In this document: one piece after another, positions 1-7,521 of the stretch
How positions within the stretch are numbered: the first letter of the stretch is position 1
Layout: the number at the start of each line of letters is the position of its first letter
From: Acidobacteriaceae bacterium
Lineage (GTDB): Bacteria; Acidobacteriota; Terriglobia; Terriglobales; Acidobacteriaceae
Assembly: GCA_013361705.1 (NCBI GenBank)
Contig: JABFXN010000132.1
Coordinates: 1-36,789, forward strand
Length of the DNA: 36,789 bases
Reading direction: 5' to 3'
Notes under the pieces: generated by a model
What the model saw: the letters and a program-made list of their open reading frames with translations, nothing else
Database searches by the model: none
Told to the model about the DNA's origin: nothing
Program-made: the position numbers and the translations under genes

Positions 1-264
1 GGTCTTACGCTGCTAATGCTACGCGGTATCCGCCGCTGGCTGTGGCAGGACTGGCGCTCGGTGATGCCGTACCTAGCACTCGTAGTGCTGTTTCCCATTC
101 CGTACTATTTGACGCATGCGTCGATGGACTACCGTCAGCCCATCGAGCCGCAGATCCTGGCTCTCGTCATCGTGGGCCTGGTAGGAATGCAGCCACAGGA
201 AAGCTATGTAGCCGAAGATGAGGATGCATTCGCTGGCGACGTAGAGCTTCAGCCCGCCAACTGA
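1..264 (+). CDS. C-terminal end of a multi-pass membrane protein (partial)
   Basis: The reading frame is open to the left window edge, so the first ATG at 16 is probably internal and only the last 87 codons are seen. The visible part has a hydrophobic segment (about 'MPYLALVVLFPIPYYLTH') followed by 'YRQPIEP', another hydrophobic stretch and a short acidic cytoplasmic-type tail. A 'YRxPIEP' turn between the last two membrane helices is common at the end of GT39/ArnT-like glycosyltransferases and related lipid-linked sugar transferases. That assignment is inference from this short piece; the catalytic part lies outside the window. A strong hairpin follows the stop codon. Confidence 0.55.
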   Translation, partial: GLTLLMLRGIRRWLWQDWRSVMPYLALVVLFPIPYYLTHASMDYRQPIEPQILALVIVGLVGMQPQESYVAEDEDAFAGDVELQPAN

Positions 265-270
265 ATCGGA

Positions 271-306
271 TGTAGGTGGCAGAGGAACTTCCTCTTGCCA
301 CCTACA
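271..306. terminator. Bidirectional hairpin between convergent genes
   Basis: TGTAGGTGGCA at 271-281 is the exact complement of TGCCACCTACA at 296-306. The inside (GAGGAA / TTCCTC) pairs as well, with one bulged T. It sits in the 46-bp gap between the convergent membrane-protein gene and the tetR gene, the usual place for a shared terminator. There is no long T-run on either side, so efficiency is uncertain. Confidence 0.6.
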
Positions 307-310
307 GACA

Positions 311-919
311 TCAGATCCTTGCGTGCCTCCGGGGCTTTGCTACAAGAGTCTCCAGGTGAGCCGACAGGGCAGTACGAGCATCATGCAGCGCATCCAGAGT
401 GTGTTCCAGCCTGGTAATCATCACGGCGCCCTCCAGGGTAGAGATGATGATGTTTGCGGTGATCTTCGGAGAAGCGGTGCCCACGATCTCCCCGGTGCGT
501 ATGCCATCCTCCACAATCTTCATCAGGCGCTGCTGCCAATTTTGCAATGTCTTCTTCGCGAGGTGACGTAGCGCCGGGTTGCCGTCGTCACAGTCCATGG
601 CTGTATTCAGCAGGGGGCACCCTCCTGAAACCGGGGACCTTACTTCGACGAAGTTGTCGATGATGTGGCGTAGTTTGCCGAGTGCGGTCGGCACTGCATC
701 CAGCCCTTGCAGGCGGACCTCCAGCACTGTATTCCAGGCAAACTTGAACGACTCCATCGCAAGCTCTTCCTTGCTGCTGAAGTGGCGATAGATGCCGCCT
801 TTTTCCAGGCCGGTGGCTTCCATGAGCTGCGACATGGTGGCCCCCTCGTAGCCATATGCGTTGAATACCGGGGCCGCCTGGGCAATGATGCGTTCGCGCG
901 TCTGCTGGCCTTTTTTCAT
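311..919 (-). CDS. TetR/AcrR-family transcriptional repressor
   Basis: This is a 202-aa TetR-type repressor. The N-terminal helix-turn-helix is clear: 'RERIIAQAAPVFNAYGYEGATMSQLMEATGLEKGGIYRHFSSKEEL', about residues 8-53. It is followed by a helical ligand-binding domain with a 'GGCPLLNTAMDCDD' stretch seen in the TetR_C_11/16-like subgroup, where it precedes the dimerisation helices. The ORF track starts at 946, but ATG 919 (MKKGQQTRERI) is preferred because AGGAGA lies 8 nt upstream and the extra nine residues are unlike TetR N-termini. It is divergent from a DHA2 efflux pump; two GACCG-NN-CGGTC palindromes in the shared promoter are its likely operators. Expected role: represses itself and the pump until a toxic ligand binds. 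Confidence 0.9.
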   Translation of the reverse strand: MKKGQQTRERIIAQAAPVFNAYGYEGATMSQLMEATGLEKGGIYRHFSSKEELAMESFKFAWNTVLEVRLQGLDAVPTALGKLRHIIDNFVEVRSPVSGGCPLLNTAMDCDDGNPALRHLAKKTLQNWQQRLMKIVEDGIRTGEIVGTASPKITANIIISTLEGAVMITRLEHTLDALHDARTALSAHLETLVAKPRRHARI

Positions 920-959
920 TTGAATCGTTCTCCTGCCCGGCTCCATCTTATCTCTACTC

Positions 960-975
960 GAGACCGTTCGGTCTC
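960..975. promoter_or_regulatory. TetR-type operator O1
   Basis: GAGACCG-TT-CGGTCTC is a perfect 7-bp-arm dyad. It lies 41 bp upstream of the tetR start and 52 bp upstream of the proposed pump start. The GACCGNNCGGTC core is a classic TetR-family operator form. Confidence 0.75.
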
Positions 976-994
976 ATATTTTTGGATGTAAAAA

Positions 995-1008
995 GAGACC
1001 GAACGGTC
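995..1008. promoter_or_regulatory. TetR-type operator O2
   Basis: GAGACCG-AA-CGGTC repeats the O1 core with a centre 35 bp away. It falls inside the ORF-track version of the pump gene but upstream of the GTG start chosen here, which supports the later start. It would block pump transcription or elongation close to the ribosome-binding site. Confidence 0.7.
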
Positions 1009-1026
1009 GCATGGAAGGATGCAGAC

Positions 1027-2610
1027 GTGGCAGAGAACCGAAGGCAGGTGAACCCGTGGGTGGTAGCGCTTACCGTAACCATCGCTACCTTCATGGAGCT
1101 TCTGGATACCTCTATTGCCAATGTGGCTCTGCCGCATATCGCCGGAGGGCTAGGTCGCAGCTTCGATGAGGTGACCTGGATTCTGACGACCTACCTGGTG
1201 GCCAACGCTGTGGTTCTGCCGATGTCGGCCTGGCTGAGCCGCGTCTTCGGCCGCAAGACCTACTACATGCTCTGCGTAGCGCTCTTTACCGTCACCAGCT
1301 TCTTCTGCGGTATCGCGCCCAGCCTGAACGTGATTCTGATCGCGCGTGTTCTGCAGGGAATTGCAGGCGGGGGCCTCGCGCCGGTGGAGCAGGCGATTCT
1401 GGTCGACACCTTCCTGCCTGCTAAGCGGGCCAGCGCTTTTGCGCTTTATACCGTCGCCATCGTCACCGCGCCGGCGATCGGTCCTGTTCTCGGTGGCTGG
1501 ATCACCGACAACTTCAACTGGCGCTGGGTCTTCTTCATCAACATCCCTATCGGCGCTCTGAGCCTGTTCCGTCCGGAGCGTTTTGTGCACGATCCTCCAG
1601 CTTTGGAGGAGGAGCGCCGCACGTTGAAGGCGCAGGGCGGCGGCAAGGTAGACGGCCTCGGTATTGCTCTGATCGGTATCGGCTCGGCTGCGCTTGAGCT
1701 GGTGCTCGACCGCGGCCAGATTGACGATTGGTTTGGAAGCACAACGATCACCTGGCTGTTTGCAATCGCTGTCATTTGCTGGGGGACCGCCATCTGGTGG
1801 GAACTGCGCACCCCAGACCCGATCGTGGAGTTCCGTATGCTTGCAAACCGGAACTTCGCGATTGCCTGCGCCTTTTACTTCATCTTCGGTGTAGGCCTCT
1901 TCGCGACGACCACGATGATCCCGCAGATTCTGCAGAGCCTGTACGGATATCGTGCGCTCGATGCCGGCCTGGTGCTTGGCCCGGGAGCTCTGGTGATTAC
2001 CTTCCTTGCTCCTGTCGCTGCGCAACTGGTGCAGCGCGGGATTGTGCACCCGCGCATGATGATCGGCGCCAGCCTGACTGTCGTCGCCGCCGCAATGTTC
2101 TATTACAGCCGTCTGACGCTGCAGTCTGACTATTTTCATTACGCCCTTGCCCGCGCCTATCAGGGACTGGGATATGCCTTTCTCTTCGTTCCGCTCACGG
2201 TGCTGGCGTACTCGCAGCTGCGGCCCGATCAAAACAATAAGGCGTCTAGCCTGACCAATCTCTTCCGCAACTGGGGTGGCAGCTTCGGTGTGTCCTTCGT
2301 CACCACGATGAGCGAGCGGCGGCAGAACTTCCACGAAGATCGCCTGTCAGCGTACTTCTCTTCATCCAGTGATGCGCTGCAGCAGAATGTGAGGCAGGTT
2401 GCAAGCTATCTTCAGATCCACGGCTTTAGCGTGGCTGACGCCACCCGTGGAGCTTATGTGCAGCTTTATGCGCAATTTGAGGCGCATACCCGCCTGCTTG
2501 GCTTCATGGACTGCTTCCGCTTGATGGGCTGGATCACTCTTCTCGCGGCGCCTTTAGTGCTTCTGGCAAAGCATTTCAGGGTGGGAGGAAAAGCGCCGGC
2601 AGGCCATTGA
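1027..2610 (+). CDS. DHA2-family (EmrB/QacA-type) MFS multidrug exporter
   Basis: A 527-aa proton-driven drug exporter of the 14-helix DHA2 branch. Visible motifs are 'LDTSIANVALPHI' in helix 1, 'WILTTYLVANAVVLPMSAWLSRVFGRK' (motif A region), 'RVLQGIAGGGLAPVEQAIL' and motif C 'APAIGPVLGGWITDNFNWRWVFFINIPIG', a signature of antiporter-type MFS proteins. The ORF track begins at ATG 982, which would place operator O2 inside the coding region and has no ribosome-binding site. GTG 1027 (VAENRRQVNPW) has GGAAGGA 7 nt upstream and is preferred. The gene is divergent from its likely TetR repressor. No EmrA-type membrane fusion protein is adjacent, so it may act alone in the inner membrane or use an adaptor encoded elsewhere. 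Confidence 0.9.
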   Translation: MAENRRQVNPWVVALTVTIATFMELLDTSIANVALPHIAGGLGRSFDEVTWILTTYLVANAVVLPMSAWLSRVFGRKTYYMLCVALFTVTSFFCGIAPSLNVILIARVLQGIAGGGLAPVEQAILVDTFLPAKRASAFALYTVAIVTAPAIGPVLGGWITDNFNWRWVFFINIPIGALSLFRPERFVHDPPALEEERRTLKAQGGGKVDGLGIALIGIGSAALELVLDRGQIDDWFGSTTITWLFAIAVICWGTAIWWELRTPDPIVEFRMLANRNFAIACAFYFIFGVGLFATTTMIPQILQSLYGYRALDAGLVLGPGALVITFLAPVAAQLVQRGIVHPRMMIGASLTVVAAAMFYYSRLTLQSDYFHYALARAYQGLGYAFLFVPLTVLAYSQLRPDQNNKASSLTNLFRNWGGSFGVSFVTTMSERRQNFHEDRLSAYFSSSSDALQQNVRQVASYLQIHGFSVADATRGAYVQLYAQFEAHTRLLGFMDCFRLMGWITLLAAPLVLLAKHFRVGGKAPAGH

Positions 2611-2615
2611 GATTC

Positions 2616-2660
2616 GTTAAATACAAAGAGACTCCCATCGGGAGTCTCTTCGTATTTAAC
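2616..2660. terminator. Strong bidirectional terminator hairpin
   Basis: Two 21-nt arms (2616-2636 and 2640-2660) are complementary except for one position, with an ATC loop. The AAATAC/GTATTT ends supply A- and T-rich flanks in both directions. It separates the convergent MFS gene and the exported-protein gene. Confidence 0.85.
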
Positions 2661-2673
2661 AAGGAGTTGCGAC

Positions 2674-3312
2674 TTACATGTGTGAGTCGGCCGTGGTTGT
2701 CGATGATGCGGACTCACTGGCATGAATGTCAGCGTTCGCTTGCTTCGTAGCCTTCTTCGCCTCCGCCTTAGCATCGGTGCCAGCTGCCGCGGTGCTCTGG
2801 ATCGCCTTACCAAGGCTGACGGCCTTCGAGCCGGTCATCTGTGACTGCAGGCTGGCGAAGGGGATGTTGAGATTCTGCGCCACATGCATGGCCGCAACGC
2901 AGTTGCCAAGGTTCTTGAAGCCTGAGCAGGCGGTCTGAAGGCTGCCGCCGGGGATCGAGACACCGCTCTTACCTAGGGATGAGGTGAGCGATGAGTTGAG
3001 ATGAGTATTGGTCAACACCGCATCAGGAGATTGCCGGGATGCGTTGACGTTGGCGGATGTTGCTCCGTTCGCGCCCACATTGGTGCGACCGGCGCCTGCG
3101 TTGGCGCCAAGCCCTGCGCCTGTACCGGCGCCAACACTACCGGTGCCCAGATTGCCGGTGCCCAGACCAGCGCCTGAACCGACACCCGCACCCGCACCAC
3201 CGCCGAGCCCTGCGCTACCGCCAATGGGGTGACCGCGCTGCGCAAAAGCGGCAACGCTGAAGAAAAACATGAGGGAGAGAGCAAGAGAATGCGTCCGATA
3301 TGACTTTTTCAT
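2674..3312 (-). CDS. Exported Gly/Ala-rich low-complexity protein
   Basis: A 212-aa protein of unknown function. It starts with a clear Sec signal peptide (MKKSYRT..., hydrophobic core, cleavage near AFA-Q at about 24-25). Residues 30-90 are a low-complexity Gly/Ala/Asn/Thr run ('GLGGGAGAGVGSGAGLGTGNLG'). A more ordinary segment follows with two cysteines ('LQTACSGFKNLGNCVAAMHVAQNLNIPFASLQSQMTG') and then a charged Ala/Lys-rich tail. GGAGGAATT lies 7 nt upstream of the start, so it is expressed. The Cys-containing middle segment resembles C-terminal segments of acidobacterial exported proteins I have seen, but I cannot name a family. It may be a cell-surface or periplasmic protein. The ORFs on the opposite strand are shadows of the repetitive GC-rich coding. 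Confidence 0.75.
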   Translation of the reverse strand: MKKSYRTHSLALSLMFFFSVAAFAQRGHPIGGSAGLGGGAGAGVGSGAGLGTGNLGTGSVGAGTGAGLGANAGAGRTNVGANGATSANVNASRQSPDAVLTNTHLNSSLTSSLGKSGVSIPGGSLQTACSGFKNLGNCVAAMHVAQNLNIPFASLQSQMTGSKAVSLGKAIQSTAAAGTDAKAEAKKATKQANADIHASESASSTTTADSHM

Positions 3313-3644
3313 TTTTTTAATTCCTCCAACGGCTGAGATCGTATTGCCGAATCAGGGAAGGCCGGGCGACGTGCCAGGAGAGATGCTCCAGACCGTATAC
3401 CGGCCCTTTCTGGTCGAGCGTGAACCAATGTGTTGGGAACACATCGGAGCGGGATAGCCGACCTGACAGAACCAGACACAGCCTTGAATCAATAGTTGCA
3501 ATTCTTTGAAAAGAAGGATCGTAGGGAAAGAAATGCGGGTTACGGAGGTAACAGATCAAGAACCCAGGATCCGAGTGACGCACCTAAGTAGCGACGTCTT
3601 CAGCGCCTCATAGGCAACCAAAAACAGTGCTTGTTGTACTCTGA
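3313..3644. other. 332-bp intergenic region, divergent promoters
   Basis: It lies between the divergent exported-protein gene and the Sua5 gene. The left end carries the GGAGGAATT ribosome-binding site of the minus-strand gene. Short ORFs here (3269-3457 plus, 3317-3583 minus) have no ribosome-binding site and no recognisable protein features. No repeat or RNA structure stood out. Confidence 0.5.
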
Positions 3645-4313
3645 ATGAGTTTCAGAGGGACCGTATTGAGCGCTGACGTTGTTCGTATGCATCCGGATGA
3701 ACCGGAACCGGAGCTGGTGGCGTATGTTGCCGAACGCCTGAATCAGGGCGATGTGGTCGGTATGCCGACCGACACCTTTTACGGGCTAGCCGTGGATCCC
3801 GTTAACCTTCGTGCTGTTGAGCGTATCTACGAGATCAAAAAACGCGCAAAGTACAAACCGTTGAGCCTGCTTCTTTCTGAGGTGTCGCAGTCGTATGAGT
3901 TGGCGCGGGATCTCGATACCGCCTTCGATCGTTTGACAGAGAAGTTCTGGCCTGGTCCCTTGACCATCATTGTGAAGGCCGGCGGCAAATTGCCTCTGCG
4001 CGTTACCGCCCAGACGGGCAACGTCGCGCTACGCGTACCGGAGGCAGCGATTCCTCGGGCAGTGGTTGCCAAGCTCGGATTGCCGATTACGGCAACGGCG
4101 GCAAACATGTCGGGACTGCCGGAGTGCACGCATGCCAACGGGGTCCAGGAGCAGATCGGCGATCAGATTCCGCTGATTATTGACGGTGGGCCCACATCCC
4201 GGACCCTGCCGACGACCATTGTCGACCTCAGCGGCGGCGGTTCATCCTGGATGATTTTGCGTGAAGGCGCGATCCCGACTCACGAGATTGCGCTTGCACT
4301 GCAACGGGCCTGA
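3645..4313 (+). CDS. L-threonylcarbamoyladenylate synthase (Sua5/YciO/YrdC)
   Basis: This enzyme makes threonylcarbamoyl-AMP from threonine, bicarbonate and ATP, the first step of t6A37 tRNA modification. The YrdC domain spans about residues 22-215. Signature stretches are 'VVGMPTDTFYGLAVDP', 'KKRAKYKPLSLLL', 'FWPGPLTIIVKA', 'NVALRVPE', 'PITATAANMSG' and the closing 'STIVDL'-like 'TTIVDLSGGGSSWMILREGAI'. At 222 aa it is the short form lacking the Sua5 C-terminal domain. The start is uncertain: ATG 3645 has no ribosome-binding site, whereas in-frame TTG 3666 (LSADVVRMHP) has AGAGGGA 5 nt upstream and may be the true start. Cytoplasmic; no operon partner is obvious. Confidence 0.9.
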   Translation: MSFRGTVLSADVVRMHPDEPEPELVAYVAERLNQGDVVGMPTDTFYGLAVDPVNLRAVERIYEIKKRAKYKPLSLLLSEVSQSYELARDLDTAFDRLTEKFWPGPLTIIVKAGGKLPLRVTAQTGNVALRVPEAAIPRAVVAKLGLPITATAANMSGLPECTHANGVQEQIGDQIPLIIDGGPTSRTLPTTIVDLSGGGSSWMILREGAIPTHEIALALQRA

Positions 4314-4318
4314 TCGTT

Positions 4319-4432
4319 AGAACATTTCTCCTGTAGGTGTAGTGTAGGGCCTTTGCATCTATGGGCGTTTTCCTCAGTGAAAACGCCGCTGCACGCTGCT
4401 CTCGGGATACCCAGCAACAGGAGAAATGCTCT
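4319..4432. repeat. 114-bp palindromic dispersed repeat, copy 1
   Basis: The ends are AGAACATTTCTCCTGT (4319-4334) and ACAGGAGAAATGCTCT (4417-4432), inverted with one mismatch. Inside is a 9-bp hairpin, GGCGTTTTC (4364-4372) and GAAAACGCC (4379-4387) with a 6-nt loop. Further copies of the same length are at 10754 and 18111. It starts 5 bp after the Sua5 stop and ends 32 bp before the next gene. The ORF-track entries crossing it (4280-4657 minus, 4361-4711 plus) are spurious. It is probably a non-autonomous mobile or REP-like element. Confidence 0.85.
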
Positions 4433-4464
4433 GATACTTGTCATGCTTCGTATGATGGAAGCAC

Positions 4465-5109
4465 ATGCCTGAACGAAAACGGCACTTCTGGCGATGGTTG
4501 CTGCTCCTGGTTTTATTGGCGGCCCTCTCGTGGTGCGCCTGGGTTTATCACCAGATTGTGCAGGTCGCGCAGGAAGATCAGGCCCAACCCGCAGATGCGA
4601 TTGCGGTGTTTGGCGCGGCCGAGTATGGGGGCCGGCCCTCCCCCGTATTGCACGCACGGTTGGATAAAGCTGTGGCGCTCTATCGCAGACAGATCGCTCC
4701 GGTCATCGTGACACTCGGCGGAGGTACAGAGAAGGACTCCGGCCGGACCGAGGGCGGAGTCGGCCGGGATTACCTGTTGGCCGAGGGTGTGCCCTTCGAA
4801 CAGATAATTCCCGAGACCCGCTCCATCGACACAGAACAACAGGTGGAGGTTCTGGCCGAGATAGCACGCACGCAAAACTGGCAGCATATCGTGGTGGTCA
4901 GTGACGGATCGCATCTCTTTCGCATCCGCGAGCTGTGCCGTCAGGCCGGTTTGAATGTCTGGACCTCGCCTCGCTCTATTTATGGACGCATCAGCCCCTG
5001 GGACTACCGGATGCGCATTGTGCATGAGATTGTCAGCTATACCGCTGTTCGGCTCCACATTCCCGCTAGCTTTGTCCATCGCTGGTGGATCGGGGCGGAG
5101 GATCTGTAG
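4465..5109 (+). CDS. YdcF/SanA-type DUF218 membrane-anchored protein
   Basis: A 214-aa protein with an N-terminal signal anchor (residues 9-30) and a DUF218 domain. Recognisable pieces are 'ADAIAVFGAAEYGGRPSPVLHARLDKAVALYRR', 'PVIVTLGGGTEKDSGRTEGGVGRDYLLAEGVPFEQIIPETRSIDTEQQV', 'IVVVSDGSHLFRIRELCRQAGL' and a C-terminal 'HEIVSYTAVRL'. This fold is found in SanA, ElyC and YdcF, which act in envelope integrity or bind S-adenosylmethionine; the reaction is unknown for most members. GGAAG lies just upstream of the ATG. It is expected on the periplasmic side of the inner membrane, possibly in cell-envelope maintenance (family inference). Confidence 0.85.
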   Translation: MPERKRHFWRWLLLLVLLAALSWCAWVYHQIVQVAQEDQAQPADAIAVFGAAEYGGRPSPVLHARLDKAVALYRRQIAPVIVTLGGGTEKDSGRTEGGVGRDYLLAEGVPFEQIIPETRSIDTEQQVEVLAEIARTQNWQHIVVVSDGSHLFRIRELCRQAGLNVWTSPRSIYGRISPWDYRMRIVHEIVSYTAVRLHIPASFVHRWWIGAEDL

Positions 5110-5131
5110 CCTTAGGTCCGGCTCCAGATTT

Positions 5132-6037
5132 TTACCGGAGCAATCCAATCCCCGCCGCCGCAGCAATCGCCGCGACCAATGTCGATAAAAAGTTCACCAG
5201 GTCATTGCCCAGCCAGCCCGCCCGTTCCACGGTCGCTCCCAGGAACGTGTCGACGAAGAGGCCAAGAACTCCGGCGAAGAAGGCGACTGCCGCTACCTTC
5301 GGAGTCAGCAGGAGGGCCCACCAACCGATCCCGGTCACAATTGCCGCTCCGGTAACGCCCGCGAAGGTGCCCACCATCGAGATAGCGCCGTCCGTTCCCG
5401 GCGGAACGCGACGAAATCCAAGCCACGGTTCTCCGCCGAAGACCTGTCCGATCTCTGAAGAGATGGTGTCAGCCGTCGCTTCGGCCAAGGCTGCCAGACA
5501 TGCTGCCAGCGATGCGAAGTAGCTGAAGGGGTAGGGAAGTTTGAAAAATTTGCCAAACAGCCATGCACCAAGCCAGGTGACGATCAGCGCCGCGACAGCC
5601 AGGTTGGCGGCGACTTGCGACGCCGTTCTTCCGTGCTTCGGCTCGGCCAGACCCGCACGCTCTTTCTCCGCACGGCGAACCCGTGTCGCTGCCCAGGTCA
5701 GAAGGAAGAGCGCCAGTAATGGAGTCAGAGCGGAATGCAGCAGGTTGCTGTTGTAGTCACGAGTCCAGGCGATCAGGTCGAAGCAGACCAGCGCTCCCAT
5801 CAGGCAGCCACCCAGCGTCGCCGACCGCAGGGCGAAAACCACCATCGCGAAAGCCACGGCAATCGCAAGAGGCCCTGCAACGAAGGGAAATCCCGCGCGT
5901 CCAAAACTGAAGACAAAGATGGAATAGCAGGTCAGCAGCAGGGTGCAGGCGCAGGCGGCCGTCAGTAACTGTGACTGCAGCCGGTCACGGGATGCCGGGA
6001 TGGTTTTTCCGGGGATAGAGAGTGTGGTCTGGCTCAT
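5132..6037 (-). CDS. DUF92 / TMEM19-family integral membrane protein
   Basis: A 301-aa polytopic protein, about seven hydrophobic segments. The DUF92 signature is in the C-terminal half: 'ATADTISSEIGQVFGG', 'PPGTDGAISMVGTFAGVTGAAI' and 'GLFVDTFLGATVERAGWLGNDLVNFLSTLVAA'. In plants and cyanobacteria members of this family (VTE6) are phytyl-phosphate kinases related to CTP-dependent isoprenoid phosphate kinases; in other bacteria the substrate is not established. The conserved Asp/Asn-rich loops are all present, so an active isoprenyl- or phytyl-phosphate kinase is plausible, but this is inference. It is convergent with the DUF218 gene (22-bp gap) and divergent from the propeller lipoprotein. 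Confidence 0.85.
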   Translation of the reverse strand: MSQTTLSIPGKTIPASRDRLQSQLLTAACACTLLLTCYSIFVFSFGRAGFPFVAGPLAIAVAFAMVVFALRSATLGGCLMGALVCFDLIAWTRDYNSNLLHSALTPLLALFLLTWAATRVRRAEKERAGLAEPKHGRTASQVAANLAVAALIVTWLGAWLFGKFFKLPYPFSYFASLAACLAALAEATADTISSEIGQVFGGEPWLGFRRVPPGTDGAISMVGTFAGVTGAAIVTGIGWWALLLTPKVAAVAFFAGVLGLFVDTFLGATVERAGWLGNDLVNFLSTLVAAIAAAAGIGLLR

Positions 6038-6099
6038 GCACCTGTGATTTACAATCGGCTTTGAGCATATCGGACCTTGGTCTGTGTTTGGGAGATGGT

Positions 6100-7422
6100 T
6101 TGGCGTCAGAAGTGCGGTACGGAAAGAGAGTGCTGGCGAAGGCCGGTGCAGTGTTGGCGGCGGCGGCAGCGCTGGTTCCGTTGAGCGGTTGCGGCAATAC
6201 GTATCGCGCCGTCGTGAGCTCCATCAACCCCGTTGGCCCGGCGACCCAGCCGCAGAAGCTGCTGGCTGTGGTCTCGGATCCAGGAAGCGGACAGCCCGGT
6301 CTGATCACGGTTGTTGATTTCTCCGGAGACACGGTTCTGGCGATTGCGAATATTGCTCCGAAGCCGACGTATTTCGATCTGGCTCCGGCGAGCAACGGCG
6401 GTACGGGATACTCCCTGCATACCAGCTCCAGCGGTACGGTGATGAATAACTTTGACGTCTCGCCTTCGTTGAAGACGAACATCGTGTATTCCACGACGTT
6501 GTTCTCCAATGCGAACGCGAACTCGCTGTTCGCGACCTCCTCGGGAGCGTTCGTCAGCGAGCTTGGACGGTCCGCCGTTGGCCAGATCATCGGTGGTTCA
6601 CCGGCTTCGCTGCGCCAGGAGTATGACGTTGCGGCCAATCCGCAGTACGTTGTGGGTCTTACCACCGGCACGCGCTACTACGCGATCAGCCAGGGTTCAG
6701 GCTCTACCGGTTCGGTGGCCGCGATTGATACCTCGACCAACACGATCTCCAGCTCCATCAACGTCGGCACTCAGCCTGTCTATGGTGTGATGACCTCCGA
6801 TGCGAAGCGCGTCTTTGTGATGAACAAGGGCAGCAATACCGTGTCGGTGATCAACTCACAGGCCAATACTGCTGACGTCGCGCATCCCACCATCACCGTG
6901 GGTACTGCCCCTGTCTGGGCCGATGTGGTCAGCACCATCAACGAGCTTCTGGTCCTGAACCAGGGTTCGACGACCAGCTCTCTCAGTGTGGTCAGCATCC
7001 CGCTCTGCAACGCCAACAGCTCGACGAGCAACCCGAACTGCGACACCAACAACCCGGTGGATGCGACAGATTTCGGCACGGTTGTGGCTACGGTGCCGCT
7101 GGGCACCAACTGCACCCAGGTATCGGCGCTGCAGGACGGAACCCGTGCTTACGTCATGTGCAACGACGATCCCACGGCATCTGATGCCAACAACGGTCTG
7201 GTCTACGTCGTCAATCTGACCACGAACACCGTGACGGCGAAGGTGAAGGTGGTCGGTCATCCGAACTGGATCACCGCGGTTACCGGCACGCCGAAAGGCA
7301 AGGTCTATACCACTGCCAGCGACTCACACTTTCTCACGGTCATCGATACCAGCACCGATACGCGTTATACGACGATCGATATTCTCGGCAACGGTGTATC
7401 CGTACGTCGCAACGCGCAGTAA
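6100..7422 (+). CDS. YncE-like beta-propeller lipoprotein
   Basis: A 440-aa exported protein. The ORF track starts at 6022, but TTG 6100 has GGGAG 5 nt upstream and gives a compact lipoprotein signal: positive N-region 'RYGKRVLAK', hydrophobic core 'AGAVLAAAAALVPL', lipobox LSGC. The mature part consists of repeated blades of the YncE/surface-antigen type, e.g. 'VAAIDTSTNTISSSINVGTQPVYGVMTSDAKRVFVMNKGSNTVSVINSQ' and 'VYVVNLTTNTVTAKVKVVGHPNWITAV', with the 'VxVIDTxTxT' repeat. Such propellers bind ligands or partner proteins in the periplasm or at the surface; the ligand cannot be read from sequence. A strong terminator follows 22 bp after the stop. DUF92 is divergent, sharing a short promoter region of about 60 bp. 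Confidence 0.8.
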   Translation: MASEVRYGKRVLAKAGAVLAAAAALVPLSGCGNTYRAVVSSINPVGPATQPQKLLAVVSDPGSGQPGLITVVDFSGDTVLAIANIAPKPTYFDLAPASNGGTGYSLHTSSSGTVMNNFDVSPSLKTNIVYSTTLFSNANANSLFATSSGAFVSELGRSAVGQIIGGSPASLRQEYDVAANPQYVVGLTTGTRYYAISQGSGSTGSVAAIDTSTNTISSSINVGTQPVYGVMTSDAKRVFVMNKGSNTVSVINSQANTADVAHPTITVGTAPVWADVVSTINELLVLNQGSTTSSLSVVSIPLCNANSSTSNPNCDTNNPVDATDFGTVVATVPLGTNCTQVSALQDGTRAYVMCNDDPTASDANNGLVYVVNLTTNTVTAKVKVVGHPNWITAVTGTPKGKVYTTASDSHFLTVIDTSTDTRYTTIDILGNGVSVRRNAQ

Positions 7423-7444
7423 CGCACAAGAATCGAAGTTCAAG

Positions 7445-7475
7445 AAGAAGGGCGGCCGCTGGCCGCCCTTCTTTC
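7445..7475 (+). terminator. Intrinsic terminator of the propeller gene
   Basis: AAGAAGGGCGGCC (7445-7457) and GGCCGCCCTTCTT (7461-7473) form a perfect 13-bp stem with a GCT loop, followed by a T-rich tract (TTCGTTTATTC). It also protects the convergent anti-sigma gene. Confidence 0.9.
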
Positions 7476-7521
7476 GTTTATTCAACCATTCAATGATTGA
7501 ATTCTTCAATTCCTTCCAGAA

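Noticed and set aside
1150-2334. 394-aa minus-strand ORF opposite the MFS gene
   Set aside because: Lies wholly inside a clear DHA2 transporter gene; composition (Arg/Asp/Gln/His rich) is typical of an antisense GC-rich shadow.
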